Positions 34,296-42,320 of a DNA stretch of 64,000 bases are shown piece by piece. The first letter of the stretch is position 1. Each line of letters begins with the position of its first letter. The notes under the pieces are model-generated. The model was not told the DNA's origin, searched no databases, and saw nothing but the letters and a program-made list of their open reading frames with translations. The translations under genes were made by a program, and so were the position numbers. The stretch comes from AP-15 sp963814865 (GTDB lineage Bacteria; Pseudomonadota; Alphaproteobacteria; ATCC43930; CGMCC-115725). The stretch spans positions 68,778 through 132,777 of the forward strand of contig CAWFEN010000012.1 of NCBI GenBank assembly GCA_963814865.1, written 5' to 3'.

Positions 34296-36632
34296 TCACG
34301 GCGCATCCCCGACCGATTCCGCAATCGCGCGCCGTCCCGGGAGCAGGCGTTCGACAAAGTGCGGGTAGAGCGGACGCAGCTTGACGATAAAATCCCACGC
34401 CATCAGCAAGGCCCCGAACGCGAACACCACATCGCCCGGAAACCGCATCCATTGCCAGAGGGTGGTCGTATCGTAGAACGCGCTGCTGCGTGCGTAGGCG
34501 AGCCCGTGCTCGTAGACCGCGGCCAGTTGCGGCCAGCCGATCGGGAAGAAATTGAGCAGGATCCACAACACCAGGCCGCCATTGTAGAGCCAGAACGCCG
34601 CCTGCCCCAGCGTTTCGCCGAACGGATGGCGGTCGGCCGCGACGTAGCGCAGGCAGAAATAAATCAGCCCGATGCCGAGCAGGCCGAACGCGCCGAACAG
34701 CGCCGTGTGCGCGTGGTTGAGGGTCAGAAACGTCCCGTGCTCGTAATAATTGATCAGCGGCGCGTTGAGCGTGCCGCCGCCGAATACGCCGGCGCCGACA
34801 AAGTTCCAGAAAGCGGCGCCGATGATGTAGGTATAGGCGAGGTTGTATTTGAACTGCTGATCGGCCCTGATAAGCCGCCGGTGCTGGATCGCCTCGATGA
34901 TCAGCAGGACGAGCGGCAATACCTCGATGAACGAGAACATCGTGCCGAGCGGAACCCACAGGCTGGGCTCGCCCGCCCAGTAGAGATGGTGCCCGGTGCC
35001 AAGCACGCCGCCGAGGAAGATCAGGATCAGCTCGAAATAGACGGCGCGCTCGGCCAGCCGGCGCGAGACCAGCCCGACCGCCATCAGGAGATAGGCGCTG
35101 ATCGCCGCGGCGAAGAACTCGAAAGACTGCTCGACCCAGAGATGGACCACCCACCAGCGCCAGAAATCCGTGATCGTGAAGGATTTCTCGATGCCGGTGA
35201 GCGGGATCATGCCGAACACGTAGAGCACCGCGATGTTGACGGTCGACGCCCAGATCAGATGCTCGAGGCGGATCCGGCCCGACCAGAATTGCCGGGTCGC
35301 GTGCGCGAGCGCGGTGCGGGTCGGCCACAGCGCGCGGAACACCAGCACGCTCCAGATTGCGAGGCCGGCAAAGAACCCGATCTGCCAGGCGCGGCCGAGC
35401 TGGATGTAGGAGAGGCCCTGATTGCCGAACCAGAACCAGCCTTGACGGATATACCCCATGACGCCGAGATAATCGCCGACGAGGGCGCCGGCGACGACGG
35501 CGAGCGTGACCCAGAACAGCAGCTCGACGAGGACGCTCTGGCCTTTGGCTTCGCCGCCGCTGATCGAGGGCGCGAGAAACAGCGCCGCGCCGATCCACGA
35601 CAGGCCGATCCAGACGATCGGCGATTGGGTGTGCACGTCGCGCAGGAAATTGAACGGCAGGAAGCGGTCGACCGGGATCCCGTAGAAACTCGACCGATCC
35701 GAATAGTAATGGGCCATGATCGACCCGGCGAGGATCTGCAGCAGCAGGATGGCGGCGACCACGAGGAAATATTTTCCGATGCGGCGCTGGCTTGGCGTCA
35801 GGGTACGGAAATGCGCCAGCACCGGGTCCATCGGCGCCCGGTCCGGGTCGCTCAGATAGTGCTGATAGATGAACACCACGGCGCCGAAAGCGAAAAAGGT
35901 GAAGCAGAAACTGATCCACGTCCAAAGAAAGGTGCTGGTGGTCGGCGTGTTGCCGACCAGCGGCTCGAACGGCCAGTTCTGGGTCCAGGAGACATTAGTG
36001 CCGGGGCGCCGCGCGACCGTGGTCAGCGAAGAATAGAGCAGAAAATCCGCGGTCAGTCGCGCGCTCGGTTCGTCGAGGCTGTAGGCCCGGGTCCAGCCCT
36101 TGGCGAAGTCGTTATGGAGCAGCGACTGGACGATCTGGTCGCGCCGGGTGACGATCGCCCGCGCCAGCGCGTCCGGCACCGCGACGGCCGGCTTGCTCAG
36201 ATCGATGCCTTGCAGCTCGGCCCGCATCGCCGCCTCGACCACGGCGCGCTGCGCCGCGGGCAGAGCCGACGATATGCCGGCGCCCGGCGCCGCGGCGATG
36301 TTGTCCTCGGTCAGGGCGGCGAGGCGGACGAGGTTGTCGGCCGTGTAGTCTTCGCCGAAATAGGAGCCCATCCCGTAAAGGCTGCCGTAATCCATCAGGT
36401 CGGCTTGCTGGAACCCCGCCTTGCCCGCTTCGATGTCGGCGGCCGACATCAGCATCGTGCCGTCCGGCGCGATCAGACGGTCGGGCAAGGGCGGTGCTGC
36501 TTTGTAGGTGAGGTCGGTCATCCAGCCGAGCGCTGCAAAGGCCATCACCGCGACCGCCAGCAACACCCATTTGAGGATGGTGCTGACCGGATCTTCCCCG
36601 TGGCGATTGGCTGTGGTCGCTTCGATAGTCAT
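34296..36632 (-). CDS. norZ: Quinol-dependent nitric oxide reductase (qNOR)
   Basis: A 778-residue single-subunit NO reductase of the heme-copper oxidase superfamily, reducing NO to N2O with electrons from quinol. An N-terminal helix, then an extended periplasmic domain (about 45-215, with MDYGSLYGMGSYFGEDYTADNL), marks the quinol form. The catalytic core follows with many helices, VVHLWVEQSFEFFAAA near 497, GTGHHLYWAG near 547 and LNHAHTALFGAFG near 637, which supply heme b, heme b3 and FeB ligands. No norC is present, as expected for qNOR. The start is chosen at ATG 36632. An FNR/NNR-type box 87 bases upstream suggests induction by low oxygen or NO. With no nir genes nearby, NO detoxification is the likely role. 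Confidence 0.92.
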   Translation of the reverse strand: MTIEATTANRHGEDPVSTILKWVLLAVAVMAFAALGWMTDLTYKAAPPLPDRLIAPDGTMLMSAADIEAGKAGFQQADLMDYGSLYGMGSYFGEDYTADNLVRLAALTEDNIAAAPGAGISSALPAAQRAVVEAAMRAELQGIDLSKPAVAVPDALARAIVTRRDQIVQSLLHNDFAKGWTRAYSLDEPSARLTADFLLYSSLTTVARRPGTNVSWTQNWPFEPLVGNTPTTSTFLWTWISFCFTFFAFGAVVFIYQHYLSDPDRAPMDPVLAHFRTLTPSQRRIGKYFLVVAAILLLQILAGSIMAHYYSDRSSFYGIPVDRFLPFNFLRDVHTQSPIVWIGLSWIGAALFLAPSISGGEAKGQSVLVELLFWVTLAVVAGALVGDYLGVMGYIRQGWFWFGNQGLSYIQLGRAWQIGFFAGLAIWSVLVFRALWPTRTALAHATRQFWSGRIRLEHLIWASTVNIAVLYVFGMIPLTGIEKSFTITDFWRWWVVHLWVEQSFEFFAAAISAYLLMAVGLVSRRLAERAVYFELILIFLGGVLGTGHHLYWAGEPSLWVPLGTMFSFIEVLPLVLLIIEAIQHRRLIRADQQFKYNLAYTYIIGAAFWNFVGAGVFGGGTLNAPLINYYEHGTFLTLNHAHTALFGAFGLLGIGLIYFCLRYVAADRHPFGETLGQAAFWLYNGGLVLWILLNFFPIGWPQLAAVYEHGLAYARSSAFYDTTTLWQWMRFPGDVVFAFGALLMAWDFIVKLRPLYPHFVERLLPGRRAIAESVGDAP

Positions 36633-36718
36633 GGTTCCCGCCTCGTCTCGAGCAGAACGGCGCGAGCCGGTTTGACCGCCCACCCCGCGCAAACTGCAGG
36701 GACCCGGCGATGCCGATC

Positions 36719-36732
36719 TTGATCCAGATCAG
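36719..36732. promoter_or_regulatory. FNR/NNR-type operator
   Basis: The site ttgatccagatcag matches the FNR/NNR/DNR consensus TTGAT-N4-ATCAA at nine of ten specified positions. It lies in the region between the divergent qNOR gene and a small membrane protein gene. It sits 87 bases before the qNOR start and 78 before the other. This family of sites is known to control NO reductase genes in proteobacteria. Confidence 0.65.
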
Positions 36733-36809
36733 TGCATCCGGCGATGATCAAGCAGCTAATCGCCGCATGGCGAAAATACCGATTCGGCAAGTTGTTGCGA
36801 GGCGGTTGC

Positions 36810-37289
36810 ATGGACGACGTGACGATCGCGCTTGCGATCCACGTGCTCGCGATCGTGCTCTGGATCGGCGGCGTCGCGCTGGTGACGACCGTGCTGCTGC
36901 CCGCGGCGCGGCGCTGCGAAAGCGGGCGGGAGCGGTTCGCCTTCTTCGAGGCGGTCGAAAGGCGGTTTGCCCGGCAGGCGCGGGGCACCACCTTGCTCGC
37001 CGGCATCAGCGGCTTCTACATGGTCGATCGGCTGGATCTGTGGCCGGGCTTTTCGACGATTGCGTATTGGTGGCTCGACGCAATGGTGCTCGTCTGGCTG
37101 CTGTTCACATTGATGCTGTTCGTGGCGGAACCGTTGTTTTTCGACCGCTGGCTCCGTCGGCGCGCACAGGCGGCGCCCGAGGCGGCGTTCACCCTCCTCC
37201 GGCGGCTGCACTGGGTCCTGCTGGTGTTGAGCCTCCTCACCATTTTCGGCGCCGTCGCCGGCAGCCGCGGCCTCTCCTTCTTCGGCTGA
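36810..37289 (+). CDS. Small integral membrane protein, possibly CopD-like
   Basis: A protein of 159 residues with four hydrophobic segments (about 5-27, 54-72, 84-106 and 135-155). A His lies in helix 1 (ALAIHVLAIVLWIGGVALV), and RQARGTTLLAGISGFYM lies at the second helix. The pattern resembles the four-helix CopD/DUF-type domain, proteins that often sit next to heme or copper enzymes. The start is taken as ATG 36810, since earlier codons would overlap the FNR-type box. It shares that divergent control region with the NO reductase, so a role in NO or respiratory metabolism is plausible but unproven. Confidence 0.6.
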   Translation: MDDVTIALAIHVLAIVLWIGGVALVTTVLLPAARRCESGRERFAFFEAVERRFARQARGTTLLAGISGFYMVDRLDLWPGFSTIAYWWLDAMVLVWLLFTLMLFVAEPLFFDRWLRRRAQAAPEAAFTLLRRLHWVLLVLSLLTIFGAVAGSRGLSFFG

Positions 37290-37292
37290 GCC

Positions 37293-37568
37293 CTATCGGT
37301 CCGGCGCGGCCGGTTTGCGCGGACGGGGGCGGCGGGCGGCGGGAGCGGGGCGGCGGACGGCGGTTTTGCCGCGCCGGCGCGGCGCCCGGCCGAGTGCTTT
37401 GACCGTGCGGCGCCAATCGGCCAGCATGGCGATCGGGAGCGCCGCGATGCCGAGCGCCATCAGCCAGCTGGCGACGCGATCGAGCCAGTCGATCTCGGTC
37501 GCGATGACGACGAGCCCCAGGAGGAGGCCGGCGCCGAAGCTGAGCAGGGCGATCTTGGTATAGCGCAT
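37293..37568 (-). CDS. Small membrane protein with basic tail, unknown
   Basis: A 91-residue protein with two hydrophobic segments (about residues 5-24 and 32-51). The C-terminal tail is strongly basic, rich in Arg/Pro/Ala (RRRGKTAVRRPAPAARRPRPRKP). This arrangement suggests a membrane hairpin with a nucleic-acid- or phospholipid-interacting tail. It is not a family I recognise. It starts 75 bases from the divergent MaoC gene and ends three bases from the end of the convergent membrane protein gene. Confidence 0.55.
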   Translation of the reverse strand: MRYTKIALLSFGAGLLLGLVVIATEIDWLDRVASWLMALGIAALPIAMLADWRRTVKALGRAPRRRGKTAVRRPAPAARRPRPRKPAAPDR

Positions 37569-37643
37569 TTGTTGCGGTCGCCGGGTCGGGCTCCTAATCT
37601 CGCCGGCGCAGGATGCGGCGCCAATCCGGAGAAGGGAAACAGC

Positions 37644-38102
37644 ATGATCGAAGTCGAGCGCCCGGCAGATCTCGCCCGATATGTCGGCAAAGAGATCGGC
37701 GTCAGCGACTGGTTCACCGTCGATCAGGCGATCATCGACAAATTCGCCGAGGCCACCGGCGACCATCAATGGATCCACGTCGATGTCGAGCGGGCCAGGC
37801 GCGAGATGCCGGGCGGCAAGACGATCGCCCACGGCTACCTGACCTTGTCGCTGGTGCCGCGGCTGGCGGCGACGCTCTGCCGCGTCAAGAACCGCTCGCG
37901 CGGGCTCAATTACGGCTCGAACCGGGTGCGCTTTACCGGGCAGGTCCCGGCCGGGTCGCGCATCCGCCTGCACCAGAAGATCAAATCGGTCGAGCCGGTC
38001 GAGGGCGGCGGCGTGCGCATCACCTCGGAAAGCACGATGGAGGTCGAAGGCGCCTCGCGCCCGGCGCTCGTCGCCGAGACCATCAGCATGCAATTCGAGT
38101 GA
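37644..38102 (+). CDS. MaoC-family (R)-specific enoyl-CoA hydratase-like protein
   Basis: A 152-residue single hot-dog-fold protein. The catalytic Asp/His of R-hydratases are in FAEATGDHQWIHVD near residue 36, followed by the lid motif GGKTIAHGYLTLSLVP near 62 and NYGSNRVRFTGQVPAGSRIRL near 90. Such proteins hydrate enoyl-CoA or act on related thioesters in fatty acid or polyhydroxyalkanoate metabolism. The start is supported by GGAGAAGGG about eight bases upstream. It is followed after 16 bases by a TauD-type dioxygenase. Confidence 0.88.
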   Translation: MIEVERPADLARYVGKEIGVSDWFTVDQAIIDKFAEATGDHQWIHVDVERARREMPGGKTIAHGYLTLSLVPRLAATLCRVKNRSRGLNYGSNRVRFTGQVPAGSRIRLHQKIKSVEPVEGGGVRITSESTMEVEGASRPALVAETISMQFE

Positions 38103-38118
38103 GAAGGAGGCTCGGCGG

Positions 38119-39024
38119 ATGACGGCGGTTCTGGAGCGGCAACGGATCACGGTGCGCCCGACCGGCGCGGCGCTCGGCGCGGATGTCGAGGGCATCGACC
38201 TGGCGCAGGCGTTGCCGCCGGCGACGGTCGATGCAATCAAAGAGGCCTGGTCGGACCATCTGGTATTGCGCTTTCGCGGCCAGCATCTCGACGACGACCA
38301 GCTGATGCGCTTCAGCGCGCTGTTCGGCGAGCTCGATCTCGCCCCGGTCATCGCCGCCTCGCGCGTCAAGCTCCGCGGCGAGGACCGCTATGTCGATTCG
38401 GCCGAACAGGGGAACCGCTACATCTCGGTCATCTCCAACATCGTCGAGAACGGTGTCGCGATCGGCGCGCTCGGCGCCTACGAGGCGATCTGGCACACCG
38501 ACATGTCCTACAATCCGGAGCCGCCGATCGGCAGCGCGCTCTACGCGCTCGAAGTGCCGCCCGCGGGCGGCGACACCGGCTTCGCCAACATGTACCTGGC
38601 CTATGAAACCTTGCCCGAGGATCTGCGGCGCCGGGTCGAGGGCCGCCTGTGCCGTCACGATTCGAGCCGCAACAGCGCCGGCGAATTGCGCCGCGGCAAT
38701 ACCGAGGTGACCGATCCGCGCCAGGCGCCGGGCGCCGACCACCCGGTCATCCGCACCCATCCGGTGACGGGCCGCAAGGCGCTGTTTCTCGGCCGCCGGC
38801 GCAACGCCTATATCCCGGGGCTCGAGCTCGACGACAGCGAGCGGCTGCTCGACGCGCTGTGGTCATATGCGACGCGGCCGGAGCTGACCTGGTATCAGCA
38901 ATGGCGGGTCGGCGACCTCGTGCTGTGGGACAATCGCTGCGTCATGCACCGCCGCGACGAGTTCGACCCGTCGAGCCGGCGGCTGATGCACCGCTCGCAG
39001 ATCAAGGGCGACCGGCCGTTCTGA
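38119..39024 (+). CDS. TauD/TfdA-family 2-oxoglutarate dioxygenase
   Basis: A 301-residue Fe(II)/2-OG-dependent dioxygenase. The iron triad is visible as WHTDMSY near residue 125 (H-x-D) and CVMHRRDEF near 274. The 2-OG-binding Arg is in RRLMHRSQIKG near 290. Family members hydroxylate taurine, 2,4-D, alkylsulfates or similar substrates; DLVLWDNRCVMHRRDEFDP is typical of TfdA-like enzymes. The preceding AAGGAGG supports the start. With the MaoC protein it may degrade an acyl or aryloxy compound. It converges with the phosphatase gene, three bases between the stops. Confidence 0.87.
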   Translation: MTAVLERQRITVRPTGAALGADVEGIDLAQALPPATVDAIKEAWSDHLVLRFRGQHLDDDQLMRFSALFGELDLAPVIAASRVKLRGEDRYVDSAEQGNRYISVISNIVENGVAIGALGAYEAIWHTDMSYNPEPPIGSALYALEVPPAGGDTGFANMYLAYETLPEDLRRRVEGRLCRHDSSRNSAGELRRGNTEVTDPRQAPGADHPVIRTHPVTGRKALFLGRRRNAYIPGLELDDSERLLDALWSYATRPELTWYQQWRVGDLVLWDNRCVMHRRDEFDPSSRRLMHRSQIKGDRPF

Positions 39025-39027
39025 GGG

Positions 39028-39642
39028 TCATTCGATCTCGTTTTCCGCCGCTGGCACGAGGCGGTCGGCGGCCGGCTCAAAATGCAGGACGTAAAGCACC
39101 GTGTTGCGGGTCTTGACCGGTAGGCTGCCGGGCGGCAGCGCATGTTTCATCAACTGGCGCAGCATGGCGCCGTGCGTCGATACGCCGATCCGCCGGTAGG
39201 GGTGCGCCGCGGCGCACCGGCGCAAGGCCGCAAGGCCGCGCGTACGCGTCGCAAGTCCGGTCTCGCCGCCGGGAAAGGCGGTATCCTCGTCGGTAAACCA
39301 GCGCTCGGTCAGCCCCTCGCCGAAGCGGGTCTTGGCGTCGGCCCACAGCAGGCCTTCGGCGTCGCCGACATTGGTTTCGCGCAAGCCCGGATCGGTCAGC
39401 AGCGGCACGCCCGAGGCGTCGGCGACGATCCGCCCGGTGGTCAGCGCCCGCGACAGATCGCTCGACAGCACGGCATCGAGGCGATGCGGGCGCAGCCGGT
39501 GGGCCAGCGCCTCGGCCTGGGCGAGGCCGGCGGCGTTGAGCGGCACGTCGGTATGCCCCTGCAGCCGCCCGTCGCGGTTCCAATCGGTTTCACCATGGCG
39601 AAACAGGAACAGAAGGCGCGGCGCGCCGTCAGGCTCGATCAC
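39028..39642 (-). CDS. Histidine phosphatase family protein
   Basis: A 204-residue member of the branch-1 histidine phosphatase superfamily (phosphoglycerate mutase-like). The phospho-acceptor motif is LFRHGETDWNRDGRLQGHTD near residue 13, with conserved Arg and Glu in SDLSRALTTGRIV near 60 and RETNVGDAEGLLW near 87. The second catalytic His is in GVSTHGAMLRQL near 152. RLQG after the RHGET motif fits the broad-specificity phosphatases (CobC/GpmB-like) rather than glycolytic mutase. The substrate is unknown. It lies just after the Usp gene on the same strand. Confidence 0.85.
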   Translation of the reverse strand: MIEPDGAPRLLFLFRHGETDWNRDGRLQGHTDVPLNAAGLAQAEALAHRLRPHRLDAVLSSDLSRALTTGRIVADASGVPLLTDPGLRETNVGDAEGLLWADAKTRFGEGLTERWFTDEDTAFPGGETGLATRTRGLAALRRCAAAHPYRRIGVSTHGAMLRQLMKHALPPGSLPVKTRNTVLYVLHFEPAADRLVPAAENEIE

Positions 39643-39660
39643 GATTGCCGACCCATCGCT

Positions 39661-40515
39661 TCAGCGCGCCATCAGCACAGGCAGGTTCGCCTCCATGATG
39701 ATGTGCCGGGTGGCGCCGCCGAAGATCATCTGGCGGATGCGGCTTTGCGTGTAGGCGCCTTTCAGCAGCAGATCGGCCCCGGCCGCCACCGCTTCCTTCA
39801 GAAAAGACTCGCCCTGCGGCTTCTGCCGGCCATAGGCGGTGCGCAGGCTGACGCTGACCCCGCAGCGCTCGAGCGTGCGGGCGAGCTCCTCGCCCTCGGG
39901 CCCCGGCTCCGGCATGTGCTGCGGGCCGACGGCGACGATCACGACATGCCGCGCCTGGACGATGAAAGGCATGCCGAGCGCGACCGTCATCGCGGTCTCG
40001 GTGCTGCCGTTCCAGGCGATGGCGATAACCTCGCCCAATGTCGCCGGGGCCCGCTTCGGCACCATCAGGATCGGACGGCCGCTCTCGAACAGCGCGTCTT
40101 CGAGCGTCGCTTCGGCGATCGAGGCGAGCTTTTCCGGCTGCTCGACCAGGATCAGATCGTAGACCCGGCCGATCATCCCGACGACGGCGTTCTGCCGCCC
40201 GTCCTCCTCGCGCCACGACGCGGTGGGACCCGTGTGCCCGGCCGGCGGCGGCCCGATCGGGACGCCGTGCGCATTCATGAACTCGCGAAACAGCCGGCGC
40301 GCCTGGTCGCGCCGGTCGTGGCCCTCGCGCTCGAGGGTGCGGTCCACCTCGGAAGAGATCGAGAAGCCCATTTCGCCGCCGAACACCACGGCATATTCCG
40401 TCGTCAGGCTGTGCAGTCCGACGATGTGGCTGTCGAAGCGGCGCGCCGCCAGCAATGCGGCTTCGAGGACCGGCGCCGCGTTGCCGTCCCCGACCACGGT
40501 CAGCAAATTCTTCAT
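39661..40515 (-). CDS. Tandem universal stress protein (UspA x2)
   Basis: A 284-residue protein with two degenerate UspA domains, the usual length for tandem Usp proteins. The second domain keeps IAIAWNGSTETAMTVALGMPF and ADLLLKGAYTQSRIRQMIFGGATRHIIMEANLPVL, which corresponds to the G-x2-G-x9-G(S/T) nucleotide loop. The first domain keeps VYDLILVEQPE and PILMVPKRAP. Usp proteins bind ATP and respond to stress, energy state or redox. I start at MKNLLTVV (40515). Its upstream region contains a 16-bp perfect tandem repeat shared with the divergent pseudo-HtrA gene. Confidence 0.85.
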   Translation of the reverse strand: MKNLLTVVGDGNAAPVLEAALLAARRFDSHIVGLHSLTTEYAVVFGGEMGFSISSEVDRTLEREGHDRRDQARRLFREFMNAHGVPIGPPPAGHTGPTASWREEDGRQNAVVGMIGRVYDLILVEQPEKLASIAEATLEDALFESGRPILMVPKRAPATLGEVIAIAWNGSTETAMTVALGMPFIVQARHVVIVAVGPQHMPEPGPEGEELARTLERCGVSVSLRTAYGRQKPQGESFLKEAVAAGADLLLKGAYTQSRIRQMIFGGATRHIIMEANLPVLMAR

Positions 40516-40543
40516 CGTCCGGTCCCTGTTTCGCCGCCCTGGG

Positions 40544-40575
40544 CCAAAGGGGAACATTACCAAAGGGGAACATTA
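40544..40575. repeat. 16-bp perfect tandem duplication in a divergent promoter
   Basis: The unit ccaaaggggaacatta occurs twice in direct succession (40544-40559 and 40560-40575), 29-60 bases upstream of the Usp start on the minus strand. It is AT-richer than its surroundings. It could be a pair of operator half-sites or a simple tandem duplication. Confidence 0.7.
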
Positions 40576-40724
40576 ATAGAAAACTTTACACCGTCGCACC
40601 ACAGTTTGCGAGCCCCGCCGGCGCCCGGGCGGCGCGGGCTGGCCAGGGCTTTTGACAAGAACGCGGTCTCGGGGCACTCTTTCCCGGTTATAATCGCAAC
40701 TGCAGCCACCGAAGAGCCGCCATC

Positions 40725-41702
40725 ATGCCACGAACCGCAGACTGGGAGATACCGGGCGAGATCCAGCCGAAGCCCGGCGACTGCAGCTTCGATCTGGACC
40801 GGGCGCTGGGCGCCGTTCTCGGCCTGCGGGCCACGGTCCCCGAGGACGCCTTCACCGCCGGAACGCTCGGCACCGAGCGTTCCGGCAGCGGCGTCCTGAT
40901 CCGCCGCGACGGCCTGGTGTTGACCATCGGCTATCTCGTCACCGAGGCCGAAACGATCTGGCTCACCTCCGCCGATGGCGGTGCGGTGCCCGGCCACGTC
41001 CTCGCCTACGACCAGGAATCCGGCTTTGGTCTGGTCCAGGCGCTGGGACGGCTGAATGTCCCGCCGATCGAGCTCGGCACCGGCCTGCGCGTCGGCGCCG
41101 GCGATCGCGCCATCATTGCCGCCGAGGGTGGCCGCCGCCACGCCATCGCCGCCCGGGTCGTCGCCCGGCAGGAATTCGCCGGCTATTGGGAATACGTGCT
41201 CGACCGGGCGATCTTTACCGCACCCGCACACCCGTTCTGGGGCGGCGCCGCGCTGATCGGCGCCGACGGCAGCCTGATCGGGATCGGCTCGCTCCATGTC
41301 CAGCACTCCAGCGGCCGCGAATTGCGCCGCGACGTCAACATGGTGGTGCCGATCGATTTGTTGCCGCCGATCCTCGACGACATGCTGACCTATGGCCGCC
41401 CGAACCGCCCGATCCGTCCCTGGCTCGGCCTCTACGCCGCCGAGGTCGAGGACGCGATCGTCGTTGCCGGTCTCGCCGAGCGCGGGCCGGCCAGCAGGGC
41501 CGGGTTGCAGCCCGGCGACCGCATCCTCGCCGTGCGCGACGACCCGGTCGCCAGCCTCGCCGGCTTCTGGCGCAAGGTCTGGGCCGGCGGTCCGGCCGGC
41601 AGCGAAATCGCGCTGCAGGTCTCGCGCGACAACGAGACCTTGCAGGTCCGCGTCCTTTCGGCCGACCGGACGCGTTTTCTCAAGGCGCCGAAGCTGCACT
41701 GA
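40725..41702 (+). CDS. HtrA-like pseudoprotease with PDZ domain
   Basis: A 325-residue protein with a trypsin-like (S1C, HtrA/DegP) fold at about residues 22-220 and a PDZ domain at about 230-315 (PWLGLYAAEVEDAIVV, GPASRAGLQPGDRILAV). It has no signal peptide. All three catalytic residues appear to be replaced. The His site reads LTIGYLVTEA (Tyr) near residue 70. The Asp site reads YDQESGFGLVQ near 97, where families have a D-LA-L motif. The Ser site reads HPFWGGAALI near 170 in place of GNSGGPL. It is therefore probably a binding or scaffold protein. It is divergent from usp and shares its promoter region. Confidence 0.78.
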   Translation: MPRTADWEIPGEIQPKPGDCSFDLDRALGAVLGLRATVPEDAFTAGTLGTERSGSGVLIRRDGLVLTIGYLVTEAETIWLTSADGGAVPGHVLAYDQESGFGLVQALGRLNVPPIELGTGLRVGAGDRAIIAAEGGRRHAIAARVVARQEFAGYWEYVLDRAIFTAPAHPFWGGAALIGADGSLIGIGSLHVQHSSGRELRRDVNMVVPIDLLPPILDDMLTYGRPNRPIRPWLGLYAAEVEDAIVVAGLAERGPASRAGLQPGDRILAVRDDPVASLAGFWRKVWAGGPAGSEIALQVSRDNETLQVRVLSADRTRFLKAPKLH

Positions 41703-41743
41703 AGCTCGGTGCCCGCAATGACCGGCCGGGCGGGGTCGCCGCG

Positions 41744-42003
41744 TCAGGCACGCCGCCGTCGATCACGGGACCGTTGGGCGCCGACGAATTCGCCGGTATT
41801 TTTTTGCTGCATCTGCGTCGCGGGGATCGTGCGATTTGCGTCGGACGGCGCAACTGCTCGAAGATCATCGCGTCGTCGAACCCGCCATATTCCAGCGCAT
41901 CGCCGACGGTCGCGCCAAAGTAGATCCGTTCGATGCCGGCCCAATAGGCGGCGGCGGCGCACATCGGACACGGCTCGGCATTCGTGTACAGCGATAAACC
42001 CGA
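41744..42003 (-). pseudogene. Nucleoside deaminase remnant
   Basis: The middle and end of a CMP/dCMP- or guanine-deaminase-type protein. The second zinc motif is present (TNAEPCPMCAAAAYWAGI, then IYFGATVGDALEYGGFDDAMIFEQL). The N-terminal part with the H-A-E zinc/proton motif is missing. After EQLRRPTQ the family-like ending (RTIPATQMQQKNTGEF) continues in another frame, consistent with one lost A near 41837. Truncation plus a shift makes a true pseudogene likely. Confidence 0.65.
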
Positions 42004-42041
42004 TCTTTTAAAATAACATTGCTGCTGGCACAGGCTCCGAC

Positions 42042-42269
42042 TCAGACGATCCGAAGGAATACGCCAATCTCGATAATGTAGAAGCCGAGGAGGAGCGCGA
42101 TGCCGACGGGGGTGATCCACCGCGATACCGCCGGGGCGGGACTGGCCGAACGCTTGCATAGAAAGCACAGATTTTCGTCAACATCATGCTGCTGCCGCCG
42201 GTTCTCGATGCGGCGCCGGATTTCGGCTCCTGCACTCCAGCGCCGCCGCGAGGTTGACAGATGCCGCAC
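42042..42269 (-). CDS. Possible small single-TM protein
   Basis: The last 26 codons encode WITPVGIALLLGFYIIEIGV and end FLRIV, a clean transmembrane segment with native-looking codon use. The upstream in-frame residues do not look like protein, so the true start may be internal or in another frame (ATG at 42161, MQAFGQSRP). The protein may be a small membrane protein of about 40 residues or a relic like the deaminase next to it. Confidence 0.3.
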   Translation of the reverse strand: MRHLSTSRRRWSAGAEIRRRIENRRQQHDVDENLCFLCKRSASPAPAVSRWITPVGIALLLGFYIIEIGVFLRIV

Positions 42270-42320
42270 CCGTCGCTAACGAGAGATCGACGCTGCTGTC
42301 AGCCCTACGAAAGAATAGCC

